In this document: positions 1-9,727 of the stretch, piece by piece
Layout: every line of letters begins with the position of its first letter
Numbering within the stretch: position 1 is the first letter of the stretch
NCBI RefSeq assembly: GCF_005796205.1
Contig: NZ_VAHN01000001.1
Location: 62,001-126,000, forward strand
Direction: 5' to 3'
Length of the DNA stretch: 64,000 nucleotides
Origin: Pseudarthrobacter sp. NamE2
GTDB taxonomy: Bacteria; Actinomycetota; Actinomycetes; Actinomycetales; Micrococcaceae
The notes under the pieces: model-generated
What the model saw: only the letters and a program-made list of their open reading frames with translations
Told to the model about the DNA's origin: nothing
Database searches by the model: none
Position numbers and translations under genes: made by a program

Positions 1-2
1 CC

Positions 3-1157
3 AGCCGCGTGATCGCTTCCCGTGCCGCCGCCGAAGGGGTGCGCCGTGCAGACGTCCGTGCCCGCACCGCAGCCCTCACGGCTGCCGATTTCACCCGCCC
101 GGAGTACTCCGTTCGTGAAGCCGCCCAGGAAGAAGCGCTCCAGCTGCCGCCGCTGCCCACCACCACCATCGGGTCCTTCCCGCAGACGTCTGAGATCCGC
201 TCGGCACGTGCCCGCAACATCAAGGGTGACCTGAACGACGAGCAGTACGAACAGCTTATGAAGGACGAGATCAAGCGCGTCGTGGACCTGCAGGAAGAGC
301 TCGGCTACGACGTCCTGGTGCACGGTGAGCCCGAGCGCAACGACATGGTCCAGTACTTCGCCGAGAACCTCGAAGGCTTTGACGTGACCGTCCACGGATG
401 GGTCCAGTCCTACGGTTCGCGCTGCACCCGCCCCTCCATCCTGTGGGGCGACGTCACCCGCAGCGCCCCCATCACCGTCAAATGGGCCGAGTACGCCCAG
501 TCCCTGACCAGCAAGCCGATGAAGGGCATGCTCACGGGTCCGGTAACCATCCTGGCCTGGTCCTTCGTCCGCGATGACCAGCCGCTGGCCGAAACGGCCA
601 ACCAGGTTGGCCTGGCCCTGCGTGACGAAATCGCGGACCTGGAAGCAGCCGGCATCAAGGTCATCCAGGTCGACGAGCCCGCACTGCGCGAACTGCTTCC
701 CCTGCGCAAGGCTGACCACGCCGACTACCTGAAGTGGTCGGTGGACTCCTTCCGCCTGGCCACTGCCGGTGCCGCCGACGCGACCCAGATCCACACGCAC
801 CTCTGCTACTCCGAGTTCGGCGTGATCATCGACGCCATTGACGGCCTCGACGCGGACGTGACCTCCATCGAGGCCGCACGTTCACGGATGGAAGTTGTCC
901 ACGACCTCGAGTCCCACGGTTTCGGCCGCGGCGTTGGCCCGGGTGTCTACGACATCCACTCGCCACGGGTACCGGGGGAGCGGGAAGTTACCGAACTGCT
1001 GACCACCGCCGTCAAGCACGTCCCGTCCCGCCAGCTCTGGGTCAACCCCGACTGCGGCCTGAAGACCCGCGGCTACGCCGAGACTGAAGAGTCCCTGCGC
1101 AACCTGGTCAAAGCAACCCAGGCAGTCCGCGCAGAGCTGCTGGAAACAGCAAAGTAA
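3..1157 (+). CDS. metE: Cobalamin-independent methionine synthase MetE, C-terminal part (5' end outside window)
   Basis: Transfers the methyl group of 5-methyltetrahydropteroyl-polyglutamate to homocysteine, the last step of methionine synthesis, in the cytosol. The visible part is the C-terminal catalytic barrel. It contains the opening motif [10 protein letters not shown], the zinc/homocysteine motif HTHLCYSEF (about nt 790-816) and the distal cysteine motif NPDCGLKTR (about nt 1043-1070). The reading frame is open to the window edge, so the real start and the N-terminal folate-binding half lie upstream; the first possible start in view (GTG at 9) is not the true start. A strong terminator follows. 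The window also carries a second, short methionine synthase (mesD-like). Confidence 0.95.
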   Translation, partial: SRVIASRAAAEGVRRADVRARTAALTAADFTRPEYSVREAAQEEALQLPPLPTTTIGSFPQTSEIRSARARNIKGDLNDEQYEQLMKDEIKRVVDLQEELGYDVLVHGEPERNDMVQYFAENLEGFDVTVHGWVQSYGSRCTRPSILWGDVTRSAPITVKWAEYAQSLTSKPMKGMLTGPVTILAWSFVRDDQPLAETANQVGLALRDEIADLEAAGIKVIQVDEPALRELLPLRKADHADYLKWSVDSFRLATAGAADATQIHTHLCYSEFGVIIDAIDGLDADVTSIEAARSRMEVVHDLESHGFGRGVGPGVYDIHSPRVPGEREVTELLTTAVKHVPSRQLWVNPDCGLKTRGYAETEESLRNLVKATQAVRAELLETAK

Positions 1158-1184
1158 TCCAAACGAGCTAAGAAGCAGGCGAAC

Positions 1185-1213
1185 GCGGCCGGTCACCTGT
1201 GGTGACCGGCCGC
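1185..1213 (+). terminator. Rho-independent terminator after metE
   Basis: A perfect 13-bp stem (1185-1197 pairing with 1201-1213) with a 3-nt loop is followed by a T-rich tract at 1218-1226. It begins 28 bp after the metE stop codon. Confidence 0.85.
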
Positions 1214-1241
1214 CGTCGTTATTTTTCGGTGGGCGGGGGAG

Positions 1242-1745
1242 TCAGGACCAGACAATCTCGTCGTCAACAACACCGTCCTCATCGGCGGAGGCCACCAGGA
1301 CTTCATCCGTGAAGTGCTCGCCAAGGGTGAAGTCAAGGACGAAGTAGCGTTCGGGCTGGCCGGGGTAGATGCCCACATGCCCAAGTTTGAGCGCCTTCAG
1401 GAAGACATCGTTGGTGAGCTGGCTGCGTTCCTCGACGCCGAATACCTTATGCAGGTGCTCGTCCTTGAGGGCGCTGCAGTGAAAATGCAGGTACTCGCAC
1501 GGGCTGGTGCCTTCCTGCTCCAGCTCCTCGGCAATCATGTCCTTGACCTCGTCCACCAGCTCCGGCAGGAACCGCAGGCGGTAGTCCACCTTCCGCAACG
1601 CTGCTTCATCGAAGTGGTCGTGGGCGGTAATGTTCAGGTCGAGTTCCAGCGGGTGGCCGCGCAACTCGTGCTTCGCGGCGACCGAGTGATCCCTGCCGTG
1701 ATTGAGCTCGATCTCTCCAAAGTGCTGGCTCGCTACCTTGCTCAT
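1242..1745 (-). CDS. DUF2004 family protein
   Basis: A soluble acidic protein of about 167 residues resembling the actinobacterial DUF2004 family; its function is unknown to me. The N-terminal part is rich in His, Glu and Asp (for example HFGEIELNHGRDHS), and there is no signal peptide or membrane segment. I use the ATG at 1745 (MSKVASQ...). An in-frame ATG at 1784 would add 13 residues, and neither start has a convincing Shine-Dalgarno sequence. It lies just downstream of the LysR gene on the same strand and converges on metE. Confidence 0.7.
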   Translation of the reverse strand: MSKVASQHFGEIELNHGRDHSVAAKHELRGHPLELDLNITAHDHFDEAALRKVDYRLRFLPELVDEVKDMIAEELEQEGTSPCEYLHFHCSALKDEHLHKVFGVEERSQLTNDVFLKALKLGHVGIYPGQPERYFVLDFTLGEHFTDEVLVASADEDGVVDDEIVWS

Positions 1746-1790
1746 AAGTTCAACATAGACCTGAACTGCAGAGCATTCCAGCATTCAGGC

Positions 1791-2726
1791 CTAATTCACG
1801 GCCGTGCGCATGCCCGCAAGCGTTTCAGCCATCAGGTCCACGAAAAGCTGCACGCGTGCGGTCTTCCTGTCATTGATCAGCAGCGCGAAGACGTTCCGGG
1901 CGAGCCGGATTTCGGGAACATCCAGTACCACCACGCCCGCGGGCTTGTGCCGGAGCGCGAGTTCCGGAACCAGTGCCGCGCCCAGCCCTGCAGCCGCCAT
2001 CTCCAGGCTGGCATGAAAGTCGTCGCTGTGCGCCACCACCCGGGGGTGGAGGTTGCAGCCGGCGAACAGCCGCTCGATGACCATGGCATCGCTGGTCCCC
2101 GGGTGGTGCATGATCCACGGCATCTCGGACAGATGCTCCGCAGCCACATTCGCGTCCGGCCGGAAGCCCCAGCCTGAGGGCAGGACAACCCGGAAGTCGT
2201 CGTCGCCGATCCACCGCCTGTTGATGGTGGCAGGCCAGGCCACTCCGGTTTGGCCCACCTGGAACACGACGGCGAGGTCCAGGTCCCCGCCGGCGCGCAG
2301 CCCCTGAATGGTTTGGCCGGGTTCGGCAACGGACACTTTCAGGTCGATGCCGAGATTCTTCCACGCCGGATTCTTCAGGATCCTGGGCAGGACGTACGTT
2401 GCCAGGCTGGGGAAGATCCCCAGCCGAAGTTCCTGGCTGGCGCCGTCCTGGGTTCTGGCGGCTGCGGCCATCAGCGCTTCGATGTCCGTCAGCACCTTCG
2501 CGGCGTGGCGGGTCATAACGACGGCGGCTTCCGTGGGAACGACGCTCCGCGCTGACCGCTGGAACAGGACAACGCCCGTGTCACGTTCCAGAGCAGACAT
2601 CTGTTGGGAGACGGCGGAGGCCGTGTAGCCCAGCGTTGCTGCTGCGGCTGCAAATGACCCGAGCCGCGTAACCTCCATGAGGGTCTTCAGGTGCACCGGA
2701 TTTACCACCAGCCCACAGTACTGCAA
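1791..2726 (-). CDS. LysR-family transcriptional regulator
   Basis: An N-terminal winged helix-turn-helix (FAAAAATLGYTASAVSQQMS, about residues 25-44) is followed by a LysR substrate-binding domain, for about 311 residues in all. The start is uncertain: the longest frame opens with TTG at 2726, but GTG codons a few residues in would give the usual LysR beginning (VHLKTLMEVTRLGSF). It probably forms a transcription unit with the DUF2004 gene. Its target is not evident; metE is close but convergent, so control of metE is not supported. Confidence 0.85.
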   Translation of the reverse strand: MQYCGLVVNPVHLKTLMEVTRLGSFAAAAATLGYTASAVSQQMSALERDTGVVLFQRSARSVVPTEAAVVMTRHAAKVLTDIEALMAAAARTQDGASQELRLGIFPSLATYVLPRILKNPAWKNLGIDLKVSVAEPGQTIQGLRAGGDLDLAVVFQVGQTGVAWPATINRRWIGDDDFRVVLPSGWGFRPDANVAAEHLSEMPWIMHHPGTSDAMVIERLFAGCNLHPRVVAHSDDFHASLEMAAAGLGAALVPELALRHKPAGVVVLDVPEIRLARNVFALLINDRKTARVQLFVDLMAETLAGMRTAVN

Positions 2727-2918
2727 GCGTGCGCTGCTTCTCCTGTGCCCTCATCGGGCGCTGCACCCGGGCGACTGCCGCCGTCGTGCCGTTAATCACG
2801 GGGCGTGGTTCCCAAGGCCACTCCCGGACCCCTTTCCGATGCCTCCGTGATCCTTCGCAGGTTGGCGCGACACGCCGTCTTTCCCACGACACGCTGGGGT
2901 TTAAATGTGCCTAACTAC

Positions 2919-2991
2919 TCCACAGGATGTGGATTCTGTCCGCCAGATCGCCGGGATTCCGGACATTTTGAAGGGCCCTGCCTGTGGATTA
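2919..2991. promoter_or_regulatory. Cluster of TCCACA motifs resembling DnaA boxes upstream of nrdH
   Basis: The perfect inverted repeat TCCACA-gga-TGTGGA (2919-2933) and a further TGTGGATTA (2983-2991) give three TGTGGA/TCCACA cores within about 75 bp. TGTGGATTA differs by one base from the reverse complement of the DnaA box TTATCCACA. DnaA boxes in the promoter of the nrd operon are established in E. coli; binding here is inference. The whole gap between the LysR gene and nrdH (2727-3128) has no gene I can support. Confidence 0.4.
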
Positions 2992-3009
2992 ACGGTGCAT
3001 TAAATGACA

Positions 3010-3066
3010 TACTTGTAATACATCATCTTGGGGTTCCAAAGAGGCGTCTGCACTACATGTAGTATC
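3010..3066 (+). promoter_or_regulatory. NrdR-box-like site(s) in the nrdHIEF promoter
   Basis: CACTACATGTAGTATC at 3051-3066 contains the palindrome ACTACATGTAGT and matches the form of NrdR boxes upstream of actinobacterial ribonucleotide reductase operons. A weaker match (around ATACATCAT, 3019-3027) lies roughly three helical turns upstream, which would fit the usual tandem arrangement. NrdR is an ATP/dATP-sensing repressor of nrd genes. The second box is uncertain. Confidence 0.6.
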
Positions 3067-3128
3067 GACATACAGCTTGGACGGGGACACCGGACCAGCG
3101 ACGATTTCGACAAAAGGGGACAGCGACC

Positions 3129-3374
3129 ATGACCGTAACGGTTTACACCAAGCCTGCTTGTGTTCAGTGCAACGCCACCTACCGTGCGCTCGACAAGAAG
3201 GGCATCACCTACCAGAGCGTTGACATCTCCCAGGACGCTGAGGCCCTCGAACGCCTGAAGGCACTGGGTTACATGCAGGCACCCGTTGTGGTCACCGACC
3301 AGGACCACTGGTCAGGCTTCCGTCCGGACAAGATCGAAGAACTGGCCCTTTCGGCCGTTTCCTCCGTGGCCTAG
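3129..3374 (+). CDS. nrdH: Glutaredoxin-like protein NrdH
   Basis: Small redox protein of 81 residues that delivers electrons to class Ib ribonucleotide reductase. The redox pair is C11-V-Q-C14, the usual CxQC of NrdH, and the C-terminal WSGFRPDKI motif is typical of the family. It has its own ATG after an AAAGGGGACAGCGACC leader containing a good ribosome binding site. It is the first gene of nrdHIEF and is probably repressed by NrdR through the upstream box. Confidence 0.96.
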   Translation: MTVTVYTKPACVQCNATYRALDKKGITYQSVDISQDAEALERLKALGYMQAPVVVTDQDHWSGFRPDKIEELALSAVSSVA

Positions 3375-3423
3375 GAGCCCTGCTTTTCCTGCCGGCAACA
3401 ACCATCAAGCTGAGGTGACTCCA

Positions 3424-3954
3424 ATGGCAGCACCAACAGCACAGCAAGACCACACGGCTTCGCAAAGACACGCGGCTCAGCGCGTGGAGGTGTCCCCGCC
3501 GGCCCGTCCGCAGAATGATGCGGAACTGGTTCCAACCAGCAGCCAGCTCATCTATTTCTCCTCGGCTTCCGAGAACACCAGCCGCTTCGTCTCGAAGCTC
3601 GGCCGTGAGGCGGCCCGGATTCCGCTTTATCCAAGGGACGCACCCCTGCTCGCCACCCGGCCGTTCGTGCTGGTGGTGCCGACATATGGCGGCACCGGGG
3701 GAGAGGGATCCGTCCCCAGGCAGGTCATCAGGTTCTTGAACAACCCCCGCAACAGGGAGCTGCTTCGTGGGGTCATCGGTGCCGGCAACACAAATTTCGG
3801 GGACAACTACTGCCTGGCAGCGGACATCATTGCCGCCAAATGCCAGATACCCCATCTTTATCGATTCGAACTCATGGGAACGCCGGAAGACGTTGCCAGG
3901 GTCAACCAGGGATTGGACATGTTTTGGACACGACTGTCGCAGACACAGAAGTAA
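3424..3954 (+). CDS. nrdI: Flavodoxin-like protein NrdI
   Basis: FMN protein that supplies the oxidant for assembling the dimanganese-tyrosyl cofactor of NrdF. The flavodoxin core begins at [15 protein letters not shown], with the FMN-loop motif [15 protein letters not shown] and the conserved [15 protein letters not shown] further on. I start at ATG 3424, which has GAGGTG a few bases upstream, giving 176 residues. A longer frame reaches back into nrdH and is unlikely. There is an extra N-terminal stretch of about 35 polar residues before the flavodoxin fold. It overlaps the start of nrdE by about 31 bp. Confidence 0.94.
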   Translation: MAAPTAQQDHTASQRHAAQRVEVSPPARPQNDAELVPTSSQLIYFSSASENTSRFVSKLGREAARIPLYPRDAPLLATRPFVLVVPTYGGTGGEGSVPRQVIRFLNNPRNRELLRGVIGAGNTNFGDNYCLAADIIAAKCQIPHLYRFELMGTPEDVARVNQGLDMFWTRLSQTQK

Positions 3955-6095
3955 CCAGGGCCCAGAAGCCCGAGTTGCCGGCCGCTTACAAGGGCCTGGG
4001 CTACCACGAGCTGAACGCCATGCTGAACCTGTACGGTCCCAGCGGCGAAATCCAGTTCGAGGCCGACCGTGAGGCCGCGCACCAGTACTTCCTGCAGCAC
4101 GTCAACAACAACACCGTTTTCTTCCATGACCTGGAGGAGAAGCTCGACTACCTGGTGAAGAACCAGTACTACGAGCGCGAAACACTGGACCAGTACACGA
4201 TGAACTTCATACGTGAACTGTTCAACCGTGCCTACAAGAAGAAGTTCCGGTTCGAAACCTTCCTGGGCGCCTTCAAGTTCTACACCTCGTACACGCTGAA
4301 GACGTTTGACGGCAAGCGCTACCTGGAGCGGTACGAGGACCGTGTCTGCATGGTGGCCCTCCACCTGGGCCGTGGCAACGAGGAACTGGCCACCCGCCTG
4401 GTGGACGAGATCATTGACGGCCGCTTCCAGCCGGCAACGCCCACGTTCCTCAACGCCGGCAAGGCCCAGCGCGGCGAGCTGGTCTCCTGCTTCCTGCTGC
4501 GCATCGAAGACAACATGGAGTCGATCGCCCGCGGCATCAACTCCGCACTGCAGCTCTCCAAGCGCGGCGGCGGCGTTGCCCTCTCGCTGACAAACATCCG
4601 CGAGCACGGCGCACCGATCAAGCAGATCGAGAACCAGTCCTCCGGCGTCATCCCCGTGATGAAGCTGCTCGAAGACAGCTTTTCCTACGCCAACCAGCTC
4701 GGTGCCCGCCAGGGCGCGGGTGCCGTCTACCTGCACGCCCACCACCCGGACATCTACCGGTTCCTGGACACCAAGCGGGAGAACGCGGACGAGAAGATCC
4801 GCATCAAGACCCTCTCCCTCGGCGTCGTCATCCCGGACATCACGTTCGAGCTGGCCAAGAAGAACGAGGACATGTACCTGTTCTCGCCGTACGACGTCGA
4901 GCGCGTCTACGGTGTGCCGTTCTCGGACGTCTCGGTCACCGAAAAGTACTACGAGATGGTGGACGATTCCCGTATCAAGAAGACCAAGATCAATGCGCGT
5001 GAGTTCTTCCAGACCCTCGCCGAGATCCAGTTCGAGTCCGGCTACCCGTACATCATGTTCGAGGACACCGTGAACCGGGCCAACCCGATTGCCGGCAAGA
5101 TCACCATGAGCAACCTCTGCTCGGAGATCCTGCAGGTGTCCACGCCGTCCCTCTACAACGAGGACCTCACCTACCAGACCGTGGGCAAGGACATCTCCTG
5201 CAACCTCGGATCGATGAACATCGCCAAGACCATGGACTCCCCGGACTTCGGTGCTTCCATCGAGACGGCCATCCGCGCGCTTTCCGCGGTGTCCGACATG
5301 TCCTACATCAACTCGGTGCCGTCCGTGGCCGAGGGCAACGCGAAGAGCCACGCCATCGGCTTGGGCCAGATGAACCTGCACGGTTACCTGGCCCGCGAGC
5401 GGGTGCACTACGGCTCCGAAGAGGGCCTGGACTTCACCAACATCTACTTCTACACGGTGCTGTTCCACGCCCTGCGAGCCTCCAACAGGCTGGCCATTGA
5501 AACCGGGCAGAAGTTCGGCGGCTTCGAGAACTCCAAGTACGCATCGGGGGAGTTCTTCGACAAGTACATCGAGCAGGAGTGGGCTCCGGAGACGGCGCGT
5601 GTCCGCGAACTTTTCGCCGGCCACCGGATTCCCACCCAGGATGACTGGCGCGGGCTGAAGGCCTCCGTCATGGAGCACGGCATCTACAACCAGAACCTGC
5701 AGGCCGTGCCGCCCACGGGTTCGATCTCCTACATCAACAACTCGACCTCCTCCATCCACCCGGTGGCGGCCAAGATCGAGATCCGCAAGGAAGGCAAGAT
5801 CGGACGCGTCTACTACCCGGCGCCGTACCTCACCAACGACAACCTGGACTACTACCAGGACGCGTACGAGATCGGCTACGAGAAGATCATCGACACCTAC
5901 GCCGCTGCCACCCAGCACGTGGACCAGGGCCTGTCCCTGACGCTGTTCTTCAAGGACACCGCCACCACCCGCGAGATCAACAAGGCCCAGATCTACGCGT
6001 GGCGCAAGGGCATCAAGACGCTCTACTACATCCGCCTCCGCCAGCTCGCGCTGGAAGGGACCGAGGTGGAGGGCTGCGTCAGCTGCGCCCTATGA
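3924..6095 (+). CDS. nrdE: Class Ib ribonucleoside-diphosphate reductase alpha subunit NrdE
   Basis: Reduces ribonucleoside diphosphates to deoxyribonucleotides, in complex with NrdF. It is about 723 residues from the TTG at 3924 (encoding [11 protein letters not shown]), which overlaps the nrdI 3' end; an AGGGA lies about 12 nt upstream. Conserved elements include [18 protein letters not shown] with a redox cysteine, NLCSEI with the radical-site cysteine, SCNLGSMN, and the C-terminal CVSC pair that is reduced by NrdH. An in-frame ATG at 3840 lies deep inside nrdI and the residues it would add are not NrdE-like. Confidence 0.95.
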   Translation: MDTTVADTEVTRAQKPELPAAYKGLGYHELNAMLNLYGPSGEIQFEADREAAHQYFLQHVNNNTVFFHDLEEKLDYLVKNQYYERETLDQYTMNFIRELFNRAYKKKFRFETFLGAFKFYTSYTLKTFDGKRYLERYEDRVCMVALHLGRGNEELATRLVDEIIDGRFQPATPTFLNAGKAQRGELVSCFLLRIEDNMESIARGINSALQLSKRGGGVALSLTNIREHGAPIKQIENQSSGVIPVMKLLEDSFSYANQLGARQGAGAVYLHAHHPDIYRFLDTKRENADEKIRIKTLSLGVVIPDITFELAKKNEDMYLFSPYDVERVYGVPFSDVSVTEKYYEMVDDSRIKKTKINAREFFQTLAEIQFESGYPYIMFEDTVNRANPIAGKITMSNLCSEILQVSTPSLYNEDLTYQTVGKDISCNLGSMNIAKTMDSPDFGASIETAIRALSAVSDMSYINSVPSVAEGNAKSHAIGLGQMNLHGYLARERVHYGSEEGLDFTNIYFYTVLFHALRASNRLAIETGQKFGGFENSKYASGEFFDKYIEQEWAPETARVRELFAGHRIPTQDDWRGLKASVMEHGIYNQNLQAVPPTGSISYINNSTSSIHPVAAKIEIRKEGKIGRVYYPAPYLTNDNLDYYQDAYEIGYEKIIDTYAAATQHVDQGLSLTLFFKDTATTREINKAQIYAWRKGIKTLYYIRLRQLALEGTEVEGCVSCAL

Positions 6096-6113
6096 CAACC
6101 GTTTCAGGTTGAT

Positions 6114-6143
6114 TACGACGGCGGGCAACCGCCCGCCGTCGTA
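6114..6143 (+). terminator. Strong hairpin between nrdE and nrdF (attenuator or processing site)
   Basis: A perfect 13-bp stem (6114-6126 with 6131-6143) and a 4-nt loop are followed by the short T-rich stretch CTTTAACTT. It sits 18 bp after the nrdE stop and 40 bp before nrdF. It could partially terminate transcription or stabilise the nrdHIE message, so that NrdE and NrdF are not made in a fixed 1:1 ratio from one transcript. Confidence 0.7.
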
Positions 6144-6174
6144 CGCTTTAACTTAGAGAACAACCCAACAATGA

Positions 6175-7158
<984 letters not shown>

Positions 7159-7159
7159 G

Positions 7160-7589
7160 TGTACTAACCCGGTTGGTTGGTGACGCGGCTGGCGGGTGAG
7201 GCGCCTTTTAGTGCGGTGTGAGGCCTGGCCTGATTGTAGTGCTCGATGAAGTCCTGGTAGCAGGCTTGGCGTTCGATTTCTGAGACGAAGGGCCGGGCGT
7301 AGGCCCACTCTTCCAGGAGGATGCGGTTGAAGCGTTCTACTTTTCCGTTCGTCTGCGGCCGGTAGGGTCTGGTGCGTTTGTGGCGGATCCCGGCTTCGGC
7401 CAAGACCTGGGCGAAGGCTTTGGACCGGTAGCAGGAACCGTTATCAGTGAGCACACGCTGGATCTTCACCCCTTTGGCGGAGAACGCCGCGATCGCGTTG
7501 CGCATGAAGGCTGCGGCAGTTTCTTTGGTCTCAGTTTCTTTGGTCTCGTCAGGCAAGATCTCGGAATAGACGTAGCGGGAAGCTTTTCC
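7160..7589 (-). mobile_element. Truncated IS481-family element: right end and C-terminal part of transposase
   Basis: The minus-strand frame from about 7589 down to its stop at 7164 encodes the C-terminal half of an IS481-type DDE integrase: SRYVYSEILPDETKE, RVLTDNGSCYRSKAF (second catalytic Asp), YRPQTNGKVERFNRILLEEW (catalytic Glu), and the ending ARPHTALKGASPASR. The first catalytic Asp and all of the N-terminal helix-turn-helix region are missing; the frame upstream of residue SRYV is unrelated sequence. A tandem duplication of a 12-bp unit gives ETKETETKET. The outer end begins TGTACTAACC at 7160, consistent with a TGT-type terminal repeat, immediately after the nrdF stop. It is non-autonomous and dead. 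Confidence 0.85.
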
Positions 7590-7796
7590 GGGGCTCAGTA
7601 CTCCTCGGAGAGGCTGACAGTTGGCGTGCTGGACGAATGCCCGGTGGAGGGGAGTACACGCGGCCGCGGCTCCGCACGACTTCTCAACAGCAACGAGCAT
7701 AGAAGGCACTTGCGCCGCTCACGACCCAAAGACCGTTTCCGGAGGCCAGCAATGCAGTTGCCTCCCACAAATTGGGACATCGACGGACTCGTGGGT

Positions 7797-7906
7797 GTCA
7801 GGTTGAGGTCATAGAACCCGCCGGCTGCTGTCGGGAAAGTAAGAATGCAACGCTACTCTGACACTTTCGAAAGTGTAGCCTGACGTCAGGTTGGGGTGTG
7901 CTCTAA
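7797..7906 (+). repeat. Repeat copy A (7881-7906), degenerate copy (7797-7809) and a 16-bp palindrome
   Basis: CGTCAGGTTGGGGTGTGCT lies within 7881-7906; 24 of its 26 bases match the copy at 13333-13358, and 19 consecutive bases match the copy at 29032-29050. A shorter relative, GTCAGGTTGAGGT, is at 7797-7809. Immediately before copy A is the perfect palindrome ACACTTTCGAAAGTGT (7861-7876), and the copy itself opens within the palindrome CCTGACGTCAGG (7879-7890). These look like element ends or recombination sites. I could not name the element. The rest of 7590-8013 contains no gene I can support. Confidence 0.7.
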
Positions 7907-8013
7907 GCGGAGGATATTCCGCCGGTCTGCCAGGTTTCCGGACTTAACGAGTTAAGGCGGTAACGGTATGGGCTCGACCAAACGAGGCCCCAGCAGTGAT
8001 TCAAAAGGCAGGA

Positions 8014-8046
8014 AAGGGTAAGTCGAATACGCTTCGACTTACCCTT
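8014..8046 (-). terminator. Terminator hairpin downstream of the DUF1275 gene
   Basis: A perfect 14-bp stem (8014-8027 with 8033-8046, arm AAGGGTAAGTCGAA) with a 5-nt loop lies 64 bp beyond the stop of the minus-strand gene. The minus strand continues TTCCTGCCTTTTG, giving a short T-rich tail. Confidence 0.7.
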
Positions 8047-8109
8047 ACCAGAGGCTACTGGCTTCGCTTGGTGGAGGCCACCCGTTCTTTGCCTCTTCGG
8101 CGCCTCCGC

Positions 8110-8874
8110 TCAGGTAGATAGACGGGAACGATGAATCCGGGCTCCCCATTGCCCCAGCAATGCCACAACAACTATCAGGGCTCCGGAAACGATCAAAGCA
8201 GGGCCGGCTCCGGCGCCGGCAAGCAGCGCGCCAAGAGCCGCCCCAAGAAGAAGCACAACAATCGCAGCACTTCTCCTGTTCAGCAATCCCTTGTGCCCCG
8301 TTACGAGGAAAAGCTCACCCGACAACGCGGTTAAGGTGGAGGTGACGACCACGGTTGTCATTTCCCGGACCGCGAGCTTTCGGGCTACACATGCCTGAAT
8401 TCCCATAGCAGCTGCCGCCAATGAAGAGATGATCACTCGGACGTCGGTGGTGAGGTTATTATCGACCAGGGAGGCTAGGGCCCCGACGGAGCAAAGAAGG
8501 AGCCCGGCGACAAGCAGCAGCACCGTGATTGGCTGGCGCCATTCCGCAGATCGTTTTCTCAGTACCAGCCCGGTCACCGCGGCGCCGATTGAGAAACACA
8601 CCATCGCTGTCAGAGGACCTAGCACTGGAAGCCCATCTGCTCCCGCCATGGCCATGCCCAGTATCACCACGTTCCCCGTCATGTTTCCGATGAAGACGTG
8701 GTCAAGGGCGAGATAACCGACTGCATCGACGATTCCAGTCCCAAAAGTCAGGACCATTAGGAGCCCAAGCAACTGCACATTCCAGCGCTTCTCGGCCAGG
8801 ACCTGTGCTTCGTCTGCTTGATTACCAAGTCCGGCACTGGGTGCGGCAGATGGGGAATGTGGGGATGTGGTCAT
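8110..8874 (-). CDS. DUF1275 (YoaK-like) integral membrane protein
   Basis: A polytopic membrane protein of about 254 residues with six or seven hydrophobic segments (for example LLGLLMVLTFGTGIVDAVGY and AAIVVLLLGAALGALLAGAG). The motif GTGIVDAVGYLALDHVFIGNMTGN is characteristic of the DUF1275/YoaK family, whose transport role is not established. ATG 8874 is chosen because AGGAG lies a few bases upstream; an in-frame ATG at 8958 would add 28 non-family residues. A 28-bp inverted repeat upstream probably controls it. Confidence 0.85.
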   Translation of the reverse strand: MTTSPHSPSAAPSAGLGNQADEAQVLAEKRWNVQLLGLLMVLTFGTGIVDAVGYLALDHVFIGNMTGNVVILGMAMAGADGLPVLGPLTAMVCFSIGAAVTGLVLRKRSAEWRQPITVLLLVAGLLLCSVGALASLVDNNLTTDVRVIISSLAAAAMGIQACVARKLAVREMTTVVVTSTLTALSGELFLVTGHKGLLNRRSAAIVVLLLGAALGALLAGAGAGPALIVSGALIVVVALLGQWGARIHRSRLST

Positions 8875-8933
8875 TTTTGAATCTCCTGAATGATTCTGAA
8901 GGGCTGCAGCATGGCGGGAGGTGTGACCGTCGT

Positions 8934-8961
8934 TAATTGTCCAAAGAACTCTGGACAATTA
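8934..8961. promoter_or_regulatory. Inverted-repeat operator upstream of the DUF1275 gene
   Basis: TAATTGTCCA (8934-8943), an 8-nt spacer and TGGACAATTA (8952-8961) form a perfect 10-bp-arm dyad about 60 bp upstream of the start codon. The form suits a dimeric repressor. No regulator gene is adjacent, so the cognate protein is unknown. Confidence 0.6.
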
Positions 8962-9152
8962 CGCCGTTTTAACGCTTTCGGTGGGAGCTTCTTGAGGGCG
9001 AACCGAAGCGTCGCATGCGTGTAGAACAGGGTTGCATCCGAGCCGTTCAGGGAGTCGATGGACGCTCCGATGTTAACGAGTACGACGGTGGGAGTTGTGC
9101 TCCCGCCGTCGTGAGCCGTTCGGCTTGCTGCCTGGCATTTTTGGCGCGGCGC

Positions 9153-9725
9153 TCAGCCTTCAAGCTTGGAATCTTCGCCCAGACGGTGCCATGAACGGTT
9201 GTGGTAGACCAGAGCGTCGCCGGGTTCGCCCGCTTGGACGTCACGCATCACGCGGGACTCTAGGGCGTGAACGGCGATGATTGTGGAGGTCCCCATCTCC
9301 ATGCGATTGATGACGGCGCAGCGCACCCAGGCGCGGACATCGTCATACACCGCTTCGCCGGTTGCAAGGGCCGACCAGCGGTGCGTCTGGTCAAAGCGGT
9401 CGGCGCCGGGGGTCGCTCCAAACTTCGCCAAGTGGACGTCGTGCGCGTCCAGCAGGTGCACGACGACGGTTTCGGCGCGCGAAAGCACCTCGGACGCAGA
9501 GGATAGTGCCGAGACCGAGAAAATCAGCAACGGAGGTTCCGCACTCACTGACACGACCGACGATACCGTCAGTGCCACCGGTCCTTCGCCGGCATCCGCG
9601 GTGATGACGGCGACTCCTCCTGGGTGGCCACGGAACAGTGCTTTGAATTCGTCGGCCGAGAGGGAGGGCGGGAAGCTTTGCTTCGGAGCTTCGAGCCAAG
9701 TGTCTGCGGGGTAGGCGTGAAACAT
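9153..9725 (-). CDS. Flavin reductase family protein (FMN-binding split barrel)
   Basis: About 190 residues with the split-barrel flavin reductase signature: F-K-A-L-F-R-G-H-P-G-G-V-A-V-I-T near residues 28-43, then PVALTVSSVVSVSAEPPLLIF and ISRxE-type DAHDVHLAKFG. Such proteins bind FMN or FAD and usually supply reduced flavin to a partner oxygenase. Its ATG lies 2 nt after the stop of the upstream core methionine synthase gene, so the genes are co-translated. I infer that it feeds electrons to the oxygen-dependent MesX/MesD step. Confidence 0.85.
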   Translation of the reverse strand: MFHAYPADTWLEAPKQSFPPSLSADEFKALFRGHPGGVAVITADAGEGPVALTVSSVVSVSAEPPLLIFSVSALSSASEVLSRAETVVVHLLDAHDVHLAKFGATPGADRFDQTHRWSALATGEAVYDDVRAWVRCAVINRMEMGTSTIIAVHALESRVMRDVQAGEPGDALVYHNRSWHRLGEDSKLEG

Positions 9726-9727
9726 CG

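Noticed and set aside
3858..5918. 686-codon open frame on the minus strand opposite nrdE
   Set aside because: It is the mirror of the strongly biased codon usage of nrdE; the translation is Val/Leu/Asp-rich low complexity without any domain.
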